Source of the DNA: Aphelenchoides besseyi
Taxonomy: Eukaryota > Nematoda > Chromadorea > Rhabditida > Aphelenchoididae
Reading direction: 5' to 3'
Length of the DNA stretch: 64,000 nt
Assembly: GCA_024699855.1 (NCBI GenBank)
Contig: JAMPIQ010000002.1
Coordinates: 12,338,001-12,402,000 of the forward strand
In this document: positions 1-9,994 of the stretch, piece after piece
Layout: each line of letters starts with the position of its first letter
How positions within the stretch are numbered: position 1 is the first letter of the stretch
The notes under the pieces: generated by a model
Told to the model about the DNA's origin: nothing
Databases searched by the model: none
Seen by the model: the letters and a program-made list of their open reading frames with translations, nothing else
Program-made: the position numbers and the translations under genes

Positions 1-2481
1 TCTGCCAACAAACCACATTCATCAAAATTGATTTTATTGTTTTAATGTCAACGAGTGTAAAATTAGCATTTTAATGATCTTTTCGTGGTCTTAAACAGCC
101 TAAGGCGATTTGGGCACGTTATAGTTGTAGTCAAGTAGTTAAAACGTTTTGTCCCATTAATAAAAGCGATTGCAAGCCACAACAGTAGATTGTCCTATTC
201 AGACATAATGGGATATTCAACCGGATTTTAAGTATACAGAATTCTGGGTATTCGATTTTATGGGAATTCATCTTTTTTTATTCACAAATTTCATAATCGC
301 ATTTTGTCTTTTCATATGAATCAATAAACAGAAAATTTCATCAAGTTGTCGGCAAATTTAACACGTCTAAAAACACCAATTTGTAGAGGAAAAGGATGAA
401 GAGGAACAAAAACGGATTGAAATTCAATTAGAGCGTGATGTTGTACGACTTTTGATTTCTTCGTCTAACGACGGATCTTGGATTCGGTTGAGTATTGTTG
501 AGTAAGCAAAAAAATGGAATACCATTGAACTCTCAAAAAGTACCGTGTTCTTTTCCGACTACTGTAGTTCCAGGCAATCGACTCAAAGCAGAAAAAAACA
601 AGACTACTGTTCGTTGGAGAGTAGTAATTGCAAAATGAGCTGAATAGCTGAGAACGAACGTTCTTTTATAGTCACCTCAGACTCCGCCCCTTTTTCTTAC
701 ATTTCCAACAATGAAATTTAAGCCCCACCCGTTTCTCCTCCTCCCATTAATAAAAGCTAGTAAAGTTTGTTTGTTTGGTTGTATCCAGATCGACCGATTC
801 GTGTGCACAGATTTCGAAAAAATGAGCGAGTCTTTTGTGCATCGATTTTCATTTTATGCAAATTTTTGTTCGAGCGGTTGTGCACAGAAACAATTTGTTG
901 AAATGAAATGTTTGAAGAGTCGAAACATTTGAAAATCGTTGTTTCGATACTGTCGATAGCCATTAGTTTAACGCTATCAGTTACAAGCATCAACTGTACG
1001 AAAGCTGTCAAATGAAGATTGGAGTTCAATAAAGATTTGATTGAGAGCATACGAAAGGGAATTGCTTTTGTTTTTGGTTGGAAAATAAATTGTTTGAGTA
1101 AAGAGATGTGATGATTAGTTGTGTGGTCAAAATAATGTTTGATTTCGAACTCGAGACACCAATTCGTCGGTTTTTTGTATGTCAAGGATGCCGTTTTTCG
1201 ATGGGAATAGTCTAATTGTTTTGTAAATAAATGACATCGATGATCCTAGTAAACTGAAAAGGAAGGCCGACCGTTGGCTTACTTTGTTAGACCATAACTA
1301 ATGTGAAGCGAGTTGCTTTGAGTACGATGAAAAGTCGTTGATGAGCACTGGATAGTTAATGTTTTGATATGGTTCGCAGTTAAAAGTTAGGTTATAAGCG
1401 TTGATTAACAAGATATATGAAGGAAAGTTGATTAAAATCTATGAAACGCGGATGGAAATGGTTGGAAGACAACACACAGTCAGCTGAACTATTGGATGAA
1501 ACTGTTTTGTCGATAAACGGTCTTCGATAATCGTTGGATGAGAGAGCACAGATGTCCAGGATTGCCAATTTGACGAAGAAATTTTGTCTAGTGATTATAG
1601 AGGAGAAACCATGTGAAAGTGAGTTGATTCGGGATCATTGTGTTTGTATCGTTTTATTGGGATTGATCGATGTTCGTGTTCTCGTTTTGGCAACCGATCA
1701 CCAAAATTTCCAGCGTTCTCTGCCACAAGATTATAAGATCAGCGAGTGGCTTAATCCGATCACTTGGCACGAGCGACCAGACGGAAGTCAGAGATCTGTT
1801 ACTGTTTATAATCCCCTTTATTTGACCGTGTGTTGTGTAACTTTTGTTCTATAAGTTTTCTGTTTTACTGTGGTAAAGTTGTCGAGCTTTGTGGTTGTGC
1901 TCATCGTCCAAATTTTGTTTGGGTTGCTTTTTGCGCAGCTTCACGTCTTATTTCGAGCATAAGGTTCGATCGTTTTGAACGACTGTTTCGTCTGCGCCGA
2001 ACGTTGCGCAAAAAAGTGGATATCTTAAAGATTCGCCCTGTTTGTTGATTCCCACAGTTCGAATCAGCGGTAACGCGCCGTCATTTCAACGTTCTCTGTT
2101 TCCTTTGTGTTTATGCCCAAGCAGACAGATACCGTTCTTTGGCACGTGTAGAAGTCTGCGTCGTTTCCTTCTGTTCGTTTGATTTGCGTCCCAATCTGTT
2201 ATTACCTTCGGTTGTTAGTTGACGTCTTTTCAATTCGTTTCACTTTTTCTATATCTCCATCTCGTGTCGTCCGTTTTGTTCGTGTTTCATCTCCGTTATT
2301 TTGAATTAATTTGCTTTCCGTTTCGTGTTTTGTACTTAGTAGAAGGTTTGTCAACCTAAGTTTTCGTGTTGAAAGTCAAATTACTTGACTTACTTACTCT
2401 ACTCACTCATTTTACTCACTTAACTTAAAAGAATTACGGTAACCGAAAGATTTGTTCAAAGAAGAAGATTTACTAATTGAA
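1..2481. other. intergenic or unresolved region
   Basis: No gene is recognisable. The longest open frame (1534-1854, +) has no family resemblance, no clear splice context and an ordinary AT-rich surround. A pyrimidine/T-rich stretch runs from about 2050 to 2440, just before the C48 protease ORF, and may be its 5' flank. Confidence 0.5.
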
Positions 2482-3669
2482 ATGCCGAAACGAAAGATCG
2501 ATTTAACCGACGAGGAGAAGAAAGAACGTAATCAAGAACGTAAACGTAAGAATAGGGAAAGAATGCGAAGAGTCCGTGCAGAAGAGAAGGCAGCTAAAGA
2601 AGCGTCGACGACAAATCCAATTGTCACCGAGGATGAGGTTGCAGAAGCACCAGATAGTGGTGCTGTTAAGGTGTCAGAGATGGCAGCACACAACCTAGCA
2701 ATCGAAAGTGCCGGAATTTTGAGACAAATGCGGGATTTCAATTTCGATTCACGAGAAACGAAAATTTCCATCCAAGAAGTTCTTGGTGCGAAATTCCATA
2801 CGCATTGCGAGTTCAGCAATCTTTGTGACGCTGCTCGTTCCGAATGCCAATTAGCCAAGAAACAGTTGCCGGACATGGAGAACTTGGATGAGTGGATTGA
2901 TTACGAGTCAATCATCTTCGGTCTGTCGGTTTTAATAGCTAACAGTCCGTTAAGGATTGGTCTGATGTCCATGTCATTTTGGATCGATCATTATCGCATT
3001 GCGGAGTCGAATCCGACGAAGTATTGCATCGTGAAGCCGCCGATTCATCCAGACGAAACCGTTTATTTGTTGATTCCGATCTATAAAAGCGGTCACTACG
3101 TGTTGGCAATCATGGAAAAGAATGTTATTAATCGTCAATGTGTTTTGCACTATTGTGATTCATTACATCAATCCGTTTCTCCAGACGTCTCTACTTTGAT
3201 TCGTTCGATTTACAGTCACCTCCTTGCTCCATGGGCCGGTTTGAATCCGATTGATGACATGTTTTGGAACGACATTGGAAGTCAAGGCGATAAACAACTA
3301 GATGGCTCAAATTGTGCTGCTTATGTTGTGTCCAATGCCGAGAACTTCTTTGAGAACGTCAGCCAACATCAACACGGAATCTTTTTAACTCGAAGAAACG
3401 AGAGTGGTTTCGAAAAACGTTTGAATTTGTTCGACACTTTGCAAGCAATGTTTTCGTCCAACAATGATGATCAACGTGTCGACGCCGAGCTAATGGACGC
3501 GTCCGATAAAATCCAAATAATAGGCGAAGTGGGTCCTGAAAAACGGGCAAAGCGATTAGAGCAGATGAAAAACTACAGTTCAACCAGAAGAGCAGCTGAA
3601 GACGAAGACCAAAAATTAGAACGTCTGAATCAACAACGACTGCTTCAAGAAAAGTTACGTGCTAACTAA
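2482..3669 (+). CDS. intronless Ulp1/SENP-like C48 cysteine protease
   Basis: A 395-residue protein if started at the ATG at 2482, which lies in frame inside a slightly longer open frame. Residues 1-60 are very basic and coiled-coil-like, rich in K/R/E. The C-terminal half carries a C48 (SUMO/NEDD8 protease) catalytic core: a His in a GHYVLAI segment, an Asp in a CDSLH segment, and the Cys in SNCAAYVV. The order H...D...C and the 90-100 residue spacing fit Ulp1/SENP8-type enzymes, which cleave ubiquitin-like modifiers from proteins. A charged tail of about 50 residues follows. The ORF has no introns although neighbouring genes have one every few hundred bases, so a retrocopy or a mobile-element protease is plausible; such Ulp1 modules are common in eukaryotic transposons. 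I see no terminal repeats or transposase around it. Fold confidence is good; substrate is unknown. Confidence 0.75.
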   Translation: MPKRKIDLTDEEKKERNQERKRKNRERMRRVRAEEKAAKEASTTNPIVTEDEVAEAPDSGAVKVSEMAAHNLAIESAGILRQMRDFNFDSRETKISIQEVLGAKFHTHCEFSNLCDAARSECQLAKKQLPDMENLDEWIDYESIIFGLSVLIANSPLRIGLMSMSFWIDHYRIAESNPTKYCIVKPPIHPDETVYLLIPIYKSGHYVLAIMEKNVINRQCVLHYCDSLHQSVSPDVSTLIRSIYSHLLAPWAGLNPIDDMFWNDIGSQGDKQLDGSNCAAYVVSNAENFFENVSQHQHGIFLTRRNESGFEKRLNLFDTLQAMFSSNNDDQRVDAELMDASDKIQIIGEVGPEKRAKRLEQMKNYSSTRRAAEDEDQKLERLNQQRLLQEKLRAN

Positions 3670-3835
3670 CAACTCGTCATTCAAATCAACGGATTCCAAT
3701 CGACGATCGGCAAGTCGGCCAAAGAGAGCCGCTAAGGTTCGAGTGATGGTTGCGTTGACTAAAACGTTTAAGACACGAAAATCGAAAGATAAAAAACAAT
3801 CAAAGCGACTAACATAAAATAAATTGATTTCAGAT

Positions 3836-5216
3836 CAATCACCACCGATTATTCGACCATTCACTTCTTCTGTTTCTACTTCAAGTTGTCGTCCCGCTGT
3901 CAAATGTCCAAAAGGTAAAAACATTTGAAAAATAATTTATCACAATTTTGTTTTAGATCATCAACGTTTGTCTACGAATAGACCGCGTTGTTTGGCTGCT
4001 CAGCGTGCAATGGCAAATACCGTCGACTCTTCAACTTCAGATGAATCGAACTTTGATAGTAAGATAAACAATCGACAACGATCATTAGCTCAAATTCGTT
4101 TCAGATAAATCCGACAACAATGAGATCGATAACTCTATTGAGGAAACGATCGACTTCAGTGAATCGGAGCCGAATTCAATGAAGCCTCAACGTCAACCAT
4201 TCCACGACTTGTCTAACTCACAACCGACATCAACCAACACCAATGGAGCGTCAAAAGAGTCGTCGGTTGAGTCTACGGATACACTGAAACCTCCGATATC
4301 TTTCCGGGTTCCAATGAACAAGAGGAAATCTTGGATTGGAATTTAGAGGACTTCGTCATGGCAAGTTCAACCATCAAAACTTTCAAAAGAAGAGCACTTT
4401 AGGAACCCGAGATTTTAAAAGATGATTTCATGGGCCGAACGTTCGGAGCAGCTGTCTACGCAATCGTCGATTACGCGCAGCTTCTTCGTTCGCTAGAGAT
4501 TAAACATCCTGTCACTCGACGAATGAAAATTTTGCACTGCGTCAAAAACATCGGGACAGTTGTCGGACGTCCAGTTGAATCTCGTGCGTACGAGTACGCG
4601 AAGTGCGATCCGAATTTTAAGTACAAAGACGCCATGAGGATGATAATCGTTAAACGCATCAACTACTACGATTTAAGTCATCAACGGATGCCGTCGATTG
4701 CACATTTGGCAGTATGGTGGGAGTATATACTCCATCAACAGAAAAAGAAATGATTTGACTGTACTAAACTTCGCTTCTCACGCTAGTTGCCTCGGTAATG
4801 TTCGTTACCTACACGTCCCAGCAACATTTCCATACAAAGCAGATGACGTGAAAATGGTTATGGACACGTTATGGGAAGTACTCCAAAGCCCCGTCATTAT
4901 CGTTGCAAATCAAGTAAGTTTACCTTCCACTAGCCAATTCATTTCCTTTCAGAAATACCCTTGCCAGCTATGCGACGCCACTTTTTACTGGCGTTGCGAC
5001 TTTGCACGGCATTACAAATACGTCCATCATGAATCATACATCGAACCTCGTCTTTTGAATACCGATGCAAAAAGGAATATGTGTATTTATACGCATCAAT
5101 ACCGTGAAGCCAATTCTTCGGAGATCGCGAAGAGGAAAAAGGAACATTACGAAGCCAGTCGTTCGGAGATCTTGAGGAAGCGCAAGGAACGATACGAAGC
5201 AAAAAAGGAGCACTAA
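3836..5216 (+). CDS. poorly resolved multi-exon gene with C2H2 finger and basic repeats
   Basis: Several exon-like blocks lie between good splice signals: about 3836-3919, 3957-4059, 4106-4364, 4405-4727, 4791-4913 and 4954-5216. The first blocks are Ser/Thr/Asn-rich. The block from 4405 encodes a conserved-looking region of about 107 residues that I cannot assign. The last exon encodes a C2H2 zinc finger (C-x2-C-x12-H-x4-H, from about 4960) and a Lys/Arg/Glu-rich repeat tail ending in a stop at 5216. The frame changes between about 4250 and 4290 without a convincing intron, so the gene may be a pseudogene or my exon choice is wrong. No initiator exon is identified. It starts shortly after the C48 protease ORF on the same strand and may belong to the same, possibly element-derived, locus. 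An AATAAA-type signal follows at about 5280. Confidence 0.4.
5100..5213 (+). repeat. tandem 15-16-residue basic repeat in coding sequence
   Basis: Two and a half copies of a unit reading approximately YEAxRSEIxRKRKER are encoded back to back (starts near 5100, 5148 and 5193), giving a 45-48-nt DNA period. Similar Lys/Arg/Glu repeats occur in transposon-linked proteins of invertebrates, but this alone does not prove an element origin. Confidence 0.6.
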
Positions 5217-8200
5217 GCGCTCCGTCGTTATAACTCAAAGTTTCATGTCATTTAATCTCATTTACATTTTTCTATTATCTCAATAAATAAGTTTTTTTCT
5301 TTAGGAATAAATTTACTAGACAATAACAGATTCAACGGATAGACGGAAAAAGAAGGAGTTAACAGATAGACGGGATAAAAAATGATTCGAAGGGACGAAA
5401 AGACTGGAAGAACTGATCGCGTTCGGAAAAAAGAGAAGAGCGATCAAAAAAGGCGTTTTGAAGTTTGCACGAACGCAAAGTCCAGTTGCCGTTCAACGTT
5501 CATTTCGACGTCCTTTTGGCCTCAGTTGACGTGGTGCCGTTACGAGCGCGAAAAACTTTGTTGTTTGGACGGAAAATTTACTGAATTCACGATCTTGTTT
5601 TATGAAGTTCAGTTTTCACATTCTAAAGGAGAATTAGCTAAGAAACGAAAATAAGCTTAAAAGTCTCGGCAACATCTTAACGGGTAGGCGACGTTATTAG
5701 ACGAGATTAATGCCATTTCAGAGACGCTTTACATCTTTTCAGTTTTGAAATGATGTGTCAGTTTTTAATCTGATTTTCATTTGCACTCCATCAGAACTAT
5801 GATGCTATTCGGCAATGATCAGCACATCAAACGCGTCGACTGATGTATTATTCAGCCAGAAACCGCAATGTTATTTGTGACGCACTTCTTGCACGAGGAA
5901 GAGGATATCAATTGACAGTTGAAATATTCCGCATATCTTCATTTCACATTCGCGTGGTCGGTCAGAAGCGAGCGGTCGGTTGCTTTTTCGTTCCGCCGTT
6001 TCTTCTTCCGCCTCTGCGAGTTCCGGGACAAGCTGTTCCGAGATCCCGGTATGCAGTATGCCATCGCTACAACGTCAGGGTCCAGGCGTTCTCAACAAAA
6101 ACTCAAAATCAAGAGGTTCTATTACACGTTCAAACTCTCCCAAACCGTACACGTATGACAACAGGAAAGCACCATGGAAAGAATGTGACCTGCGATAGCA
6201 AAACCAAACATCAAAATTATCACGAATGACAAATGGTTGAAAACCACCAGCAACAATGAACGCAGTTCGAACGCTCAACTGAAGCTTAAACGTAGAAGAG
6301 ACAACTAAGATCCTAACGCCTCCAACACGGAATCCTCATTGCTCACTCAATGACCAATTTGATTGTATCCGTCGATATTGGAATAAACCTTGAAATCTTC
6401 ATTTCACAATAGAAATTAACATCACGACAATTCTTGAATAATTACTCCGTTGAGTTTTGTGACTGTTTTTAATCAAAGCTCGAAGGAGCGGTCTTGTACG
6501 TTAATTAGATTAATCGGCTACATTGAAAAGCCAATCGTATAGTTAGTTGTCTGTTCATTATGCGATGCGTTTAATATTCACCTTGCCGTCATGTTTTGAG
6601 ATCTATGAACATTTTGGGTGTCAATCAGAGAAACCCGATGATTCAGTTGGAGAAACTTGATCTGTACAACAAAAACAGTAACTTCGATTATATAATTCAT
6701 TTCAGGTTAGGTCGCAAAACTAAACAGTTCATTCAACAACTTTGTTCAACAACCTTCTCGTTTACGGAGAATTCGAATTGCAATTGACGGCATCACCACA
6801 ACATACGGAAAGTGAAGCATTTACTTTTACCTCGTTAAATTGGTCAAGAACATTTTCCGTAAAATGAAATGCGACCATTGGTGGAAGACATCGGTGGCGA
6901 ATGGAGCAAAATCAGCAATAAGTCCAACTGCAAGACGAACATTCTCATTTCGTGTGTTTAGAAGGCGAAGTTCTTTGAACAAACACTTGAAATTTTGATT
7001 TTTTTCGGCATTTTGTTTGCACTAATAAACTTGTTTCATCAATCGTTCGTCTTATTGTTTTGAAATAAAGTCGACGAAATTCAAAGAAACGTCAGGAGTT
7101 CCGACATTTGAGACTGGAGAGATTTATCAACACATGGCCAGACGTCCCGAATTTCTAATTCACTTAAAATTTCATTCCGGTTTGGCACTTCGATGGAAAG
7201 TAGTTGTCATTAGAAATTCTTGTGATTTCTGGAATTCAACCGTCGACTTTTTCTTGTTACCTTCCAACCGTTCTGTTTGTATGCTAAACGGTCAGCACTT
7301 CGAATGATAAGTGGGCGTGGAATGGCATCGCATATAAAAGATGTTTGTGTTCTTAAATGCAACACATTTGACGGTTTTCCAATCGAAATTCCGCGTCGCG
7401 TTTCGGACATCTAATGAATACGAGGACTAAGAAGTTTGTTTAGATAGTTCGTTTGCCATTTGAGCTTCTTGGTCTCAAAATGGTAAGTCCTAAATTTTTA
7501 AGTATGCTCTTGGACGTGTGTACTCGCAGACGGATGATTCAAGAACAGTGAAACTCAAGGAACATTTGCTTCCAAAGTTCAACAATTTTGAGACCTTTTG
7601 TCTTTAGTTTACCGTTTCTTGTCGGCGTCCAAGAAAACTGATCAAACATTTCGTACTTTGAGTTTTGATTAAGCATCGGAGCTGTAGCTCAGATGGATGT
7701 TATCGTTTATCGAACTGTGTCGTCTTACCCACTGTTTGTCGTTTGTACTTTTGTTTCCAAAACATCATTGAACATCGCGGATAAAACGGAAGAAATCGTT
7801 TGCTTTAGAATTTTCAAAAGCACCAATCTCGCAACCGGAACACCAACAATTCACCTATGCAATACGAAGGTGAGTCAAAGAAATCAACTTGTCAAGAAGG
7901 AGAAACGGGTACGCGGCCAATGAGATAAATCGAAGAAGCGAAGGAAACCGACATTTGAAAGACCGTTCAGTATTTTGATTGTGAAAAACTACAAGCGCTG
8001 ACAAAACTTGACGGGCGGGGATCAAATTCGGGAGGTTGGCGGACTCATACGCTGAGGAAAGTCGTCAAAGTCGAGATCATCCCGACCGCTGGTTTGCGCG
8101 CTCTTACGTGAGTGTGAAGAATTTCGAGAATTTTGGATATTAGATCACATGGAAGACGGGCATTACATGAGTTCGTGTTGTTTCCAACTCCTATGTCCGT

Positions 8201-8600
8201 GTTTATATCGTGTAGAGAAACCGTCCAAAGATGCAACCGCTCCAACGACCACTGAACTAACTTGTTGCTTACGCGAGTGGCTGATCAAAAAGATGCGAGC
8301 ACGAAGGAAGCGAAGTAGGTACTTCCGGGTTCGGTTATTGTATCAGTTAGTCGATGAAATTTTACGCATTTTGAACTCTTGGTTACCGTGAATTGGCAAA
8401 TTTGAGAACCGAGTGTTTGCGACGGCTGACTACCCAATTTCAATGGAAAACCGCAGTTTCTAAAGTGTCGTTCTAAAAGGTTTTTGCAGTTACTGTGAAA
8501 TTTGAAGCGTTAAACGCAAATTTTTTGACCAAAAGTCCAATTCCTTCTCCAAGGCTTAAGTTTCGGTTGTAGCAAAAAAATAGCGAACTAATATCTTCAG
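5217..8600. other. gene-poor region
   Basis: Many short open frames on both strands, none with recognisable domains or consistent splice chains. An ATG directly followed by a strong donor (GTAAGT) sits at about 7480-7487 (+) and could be a first coding exon of a downstream gene, but its reading phase does not join the EF-hand exon. A tRNA-like A-box near 7682 lacks a matching B-box. Confidence 0.4.
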
Positions 8601-8636
8601 AATAACAACTGTTTAGCTAAGTGTTTGCAATTGCAG

Positions 8637-9180
8637 AATTCCGACAAGCATTCGACTTTTTCGATGCCAATCACGATGGTTATGTTACGACGGACGAGTT
8701 GGAACAAGCGATGAGTAAGTGCGGAGTGTATCCGTCGAAACTCGAACTTCGGCTGGTTATGACTCAAGGCGATGCTGACGGTATTAGAATACGAATTGAT
8801 TGTTGGTTAAAAGCAATTTTCAGGAAACGGCGTGATTACGTTCGACGAGTTCGCTGCATTGATGGAAACACAAAAAGATCGAAGTCGATACGATAAACGA
8901 CAACTTTGGCAGCAATTCAAACTATTTGACAGAGTCTGTTGTCTTCGCAATGCTAACGTTCACTTTTGGGTTTAGGACAACGATGGTTTCATTGAATTAG
9001 ACGAAATGTTTCAAATTGTCAAGGAGTTATCATTGGGACGCTATTTCCCACGTGAAATCGTCGACAAGCTTTTTCGTGAAGCGGACGTTGACGGAGATGG
9101 AAAAATTAGTTTCGACGGTGAGTTTGGTTTTTGATCGTCGAACGCTAATTGTTTTAGAGTTTGTAATGGCCGTCAACTGA
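8637..9180 (+). CDS. four-EF-hand calmodulin/troponin-C-like protein, 5' end unresolved
   Basis: Exons 8637-8780, 8824-8933, 8976-9117 and 9158-9180 join in phase and end at TGA. Four calcium loops are visible, each of 12 residues starting with Asp: DANHDGYVTTDE, DADGNGVITFDE, DRDNDGFIELDE and DVDGDGKISFDE. All have Asp or Asn at positions 1, 3 and 5 and Glu at 12, so all four should bind calcium. Each is preceded by a typical F..F(D) E-helix. The overall spacing matches calmodulin/troponin C. The initiator Met is not visible: the frame is closed just upstream of 8621, so a further 5' exon must exist, or translation starts in a short exon I could not place. The CDS end overlaps by 8 nt the end of the convergent ORF on the other strand. 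Confidence 0.8.
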
Positions 9181-9490
9181 GTTGTGATTCCAGCGACCGT
9201 TGCTTCTCATTTCCTACAGCATCTCCAATCGTCTTACTATCCTCGTATTGCAGTCTTTGGATATTTCTAGCACTCGAGTTCTTGACTATAATATCCATTC
9301 CTGTTTTCTTTAAAAACGAAAAGAACGCATCGATTTGTTGATGGTCGCTTGTTATTCCAAATTCGTCAATGATTTCCGTGTGGAAATGTTCGCATAGCAA
9401 CAAAACGATTCCTTCTTTAAAGTGGTCAAATTTAACTATTCTCTTCCACTTCGTTACCAAGTTTTCTACTCGATTCGTGGTCTTTGTCAT
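9173..9490 (-). CDS. small hypothetical protein convergent with EF-hand gene
   Basis: An intronless 105-residue open frame starting at the ATG at 9490. It is Lys/Ile/Phe-rich with amphipathic segments, without signal peptide or cysteine pattern. I do not recognise a family. Its amino-acid composition looks more protein-like than the overlapping plus-strand frames. It may be the last exon of a longer gene. The stop codon lies inside the EF-hand gene's last codons. Moderate to low support. Confidence 0.35.
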   Translation of the reverse strand: MTKTTNRVENLVTKWKRIVKFDHFKEGIVLLLCEHFHTEIIDEFGITSDHQQIDAFFSFLKKTGMDIIVKNSSARNIQRLQYEDSKTIGDAVGNEKQRSLESQLS

Positions 9491-9711
9491 AAACGTATTT
9501 ATACTAAACAATGTGTATTGCACAATAGAAGACTCATTTATTCGACTTCAGCAACCAAATTGAATTGTACAGAAACAGTTGAAAGACACAATCGAGGAAC
9601 CGCGTTTAGTTTGAGCAACATATCGGAGAATAAGTCATGTAATTGACAATAAAGTTAAAGGTGAAGATCATACATCTACTTTCTGTGGATTCGCTCGCAA
9701 TCTCGATCTCG

Positions 9712-9994
9712 TTAACCAAAACGCGGTCGAATAAACGAATCAATTTTGGTCAGAAAGTCTTCGAATTTGTCTGAAGATCGAGATCTGAAATGCGAAGTGG
9801 ATGTATGAGTACGTATACGAAAGAACTCACTTTTGATGTCGATGTAAATACGCTCTTCGCCATTCGTGCAAACTTCGTCGATGTTGTTGTTCCAATCGAC
9901 TGTTTTTTCGAATCAGATAGCCCTTCCTTGATGCTGTCACCGTCCAAATAGACAGAAGAAATATGCAGAGAATGTAAATTAATGAGACTCTCAT
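9712..9994 (-). CDS. secreted neuropeptide precursor ending RPRFG (NPF/NPY-like)
   Basis: Two exons, 9994-9831 and 9784-9712, joined by a 46-nt GTGAGT...TTTCAG intron in phase 2, give a 78-residue protein. Residues 1-21 form a clear signal peptide (hydrophobic SLIYILCIFLLSIW core, likely cut after TVTA). The middle is Arg/His/Gln-rich with several mono- and dibasic processing sites. The last residues are IDSFIRPRFG followed directly by TAA. The terminal Gly is the classic amide donor, so the product should be an RPRFamide. The spacing of hydrophobic residues before it (F-x2-FL-x2-I-x2-FI-RPRF) resembles the amphipathic helix and RxRF/RPRFamide end of invertebrate neuropeptide F and of the nematode FLP-27/FLP-34 group. 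The mature N-terminus cannot be fixed; cleavage after a KSR site would give about 20 residues. The alternative is a generic FMRFamide-like peptide. Confidence 0.75.

Noticed and set aside
7678..7760. tRNA-like start (GGAGCTGTAGCTCAGATGG)
   Set aside because: The A-box resembles a tRNA, but no B-box (GGTTCGANNCC) or closing acceptor stem follows within 100 nt.
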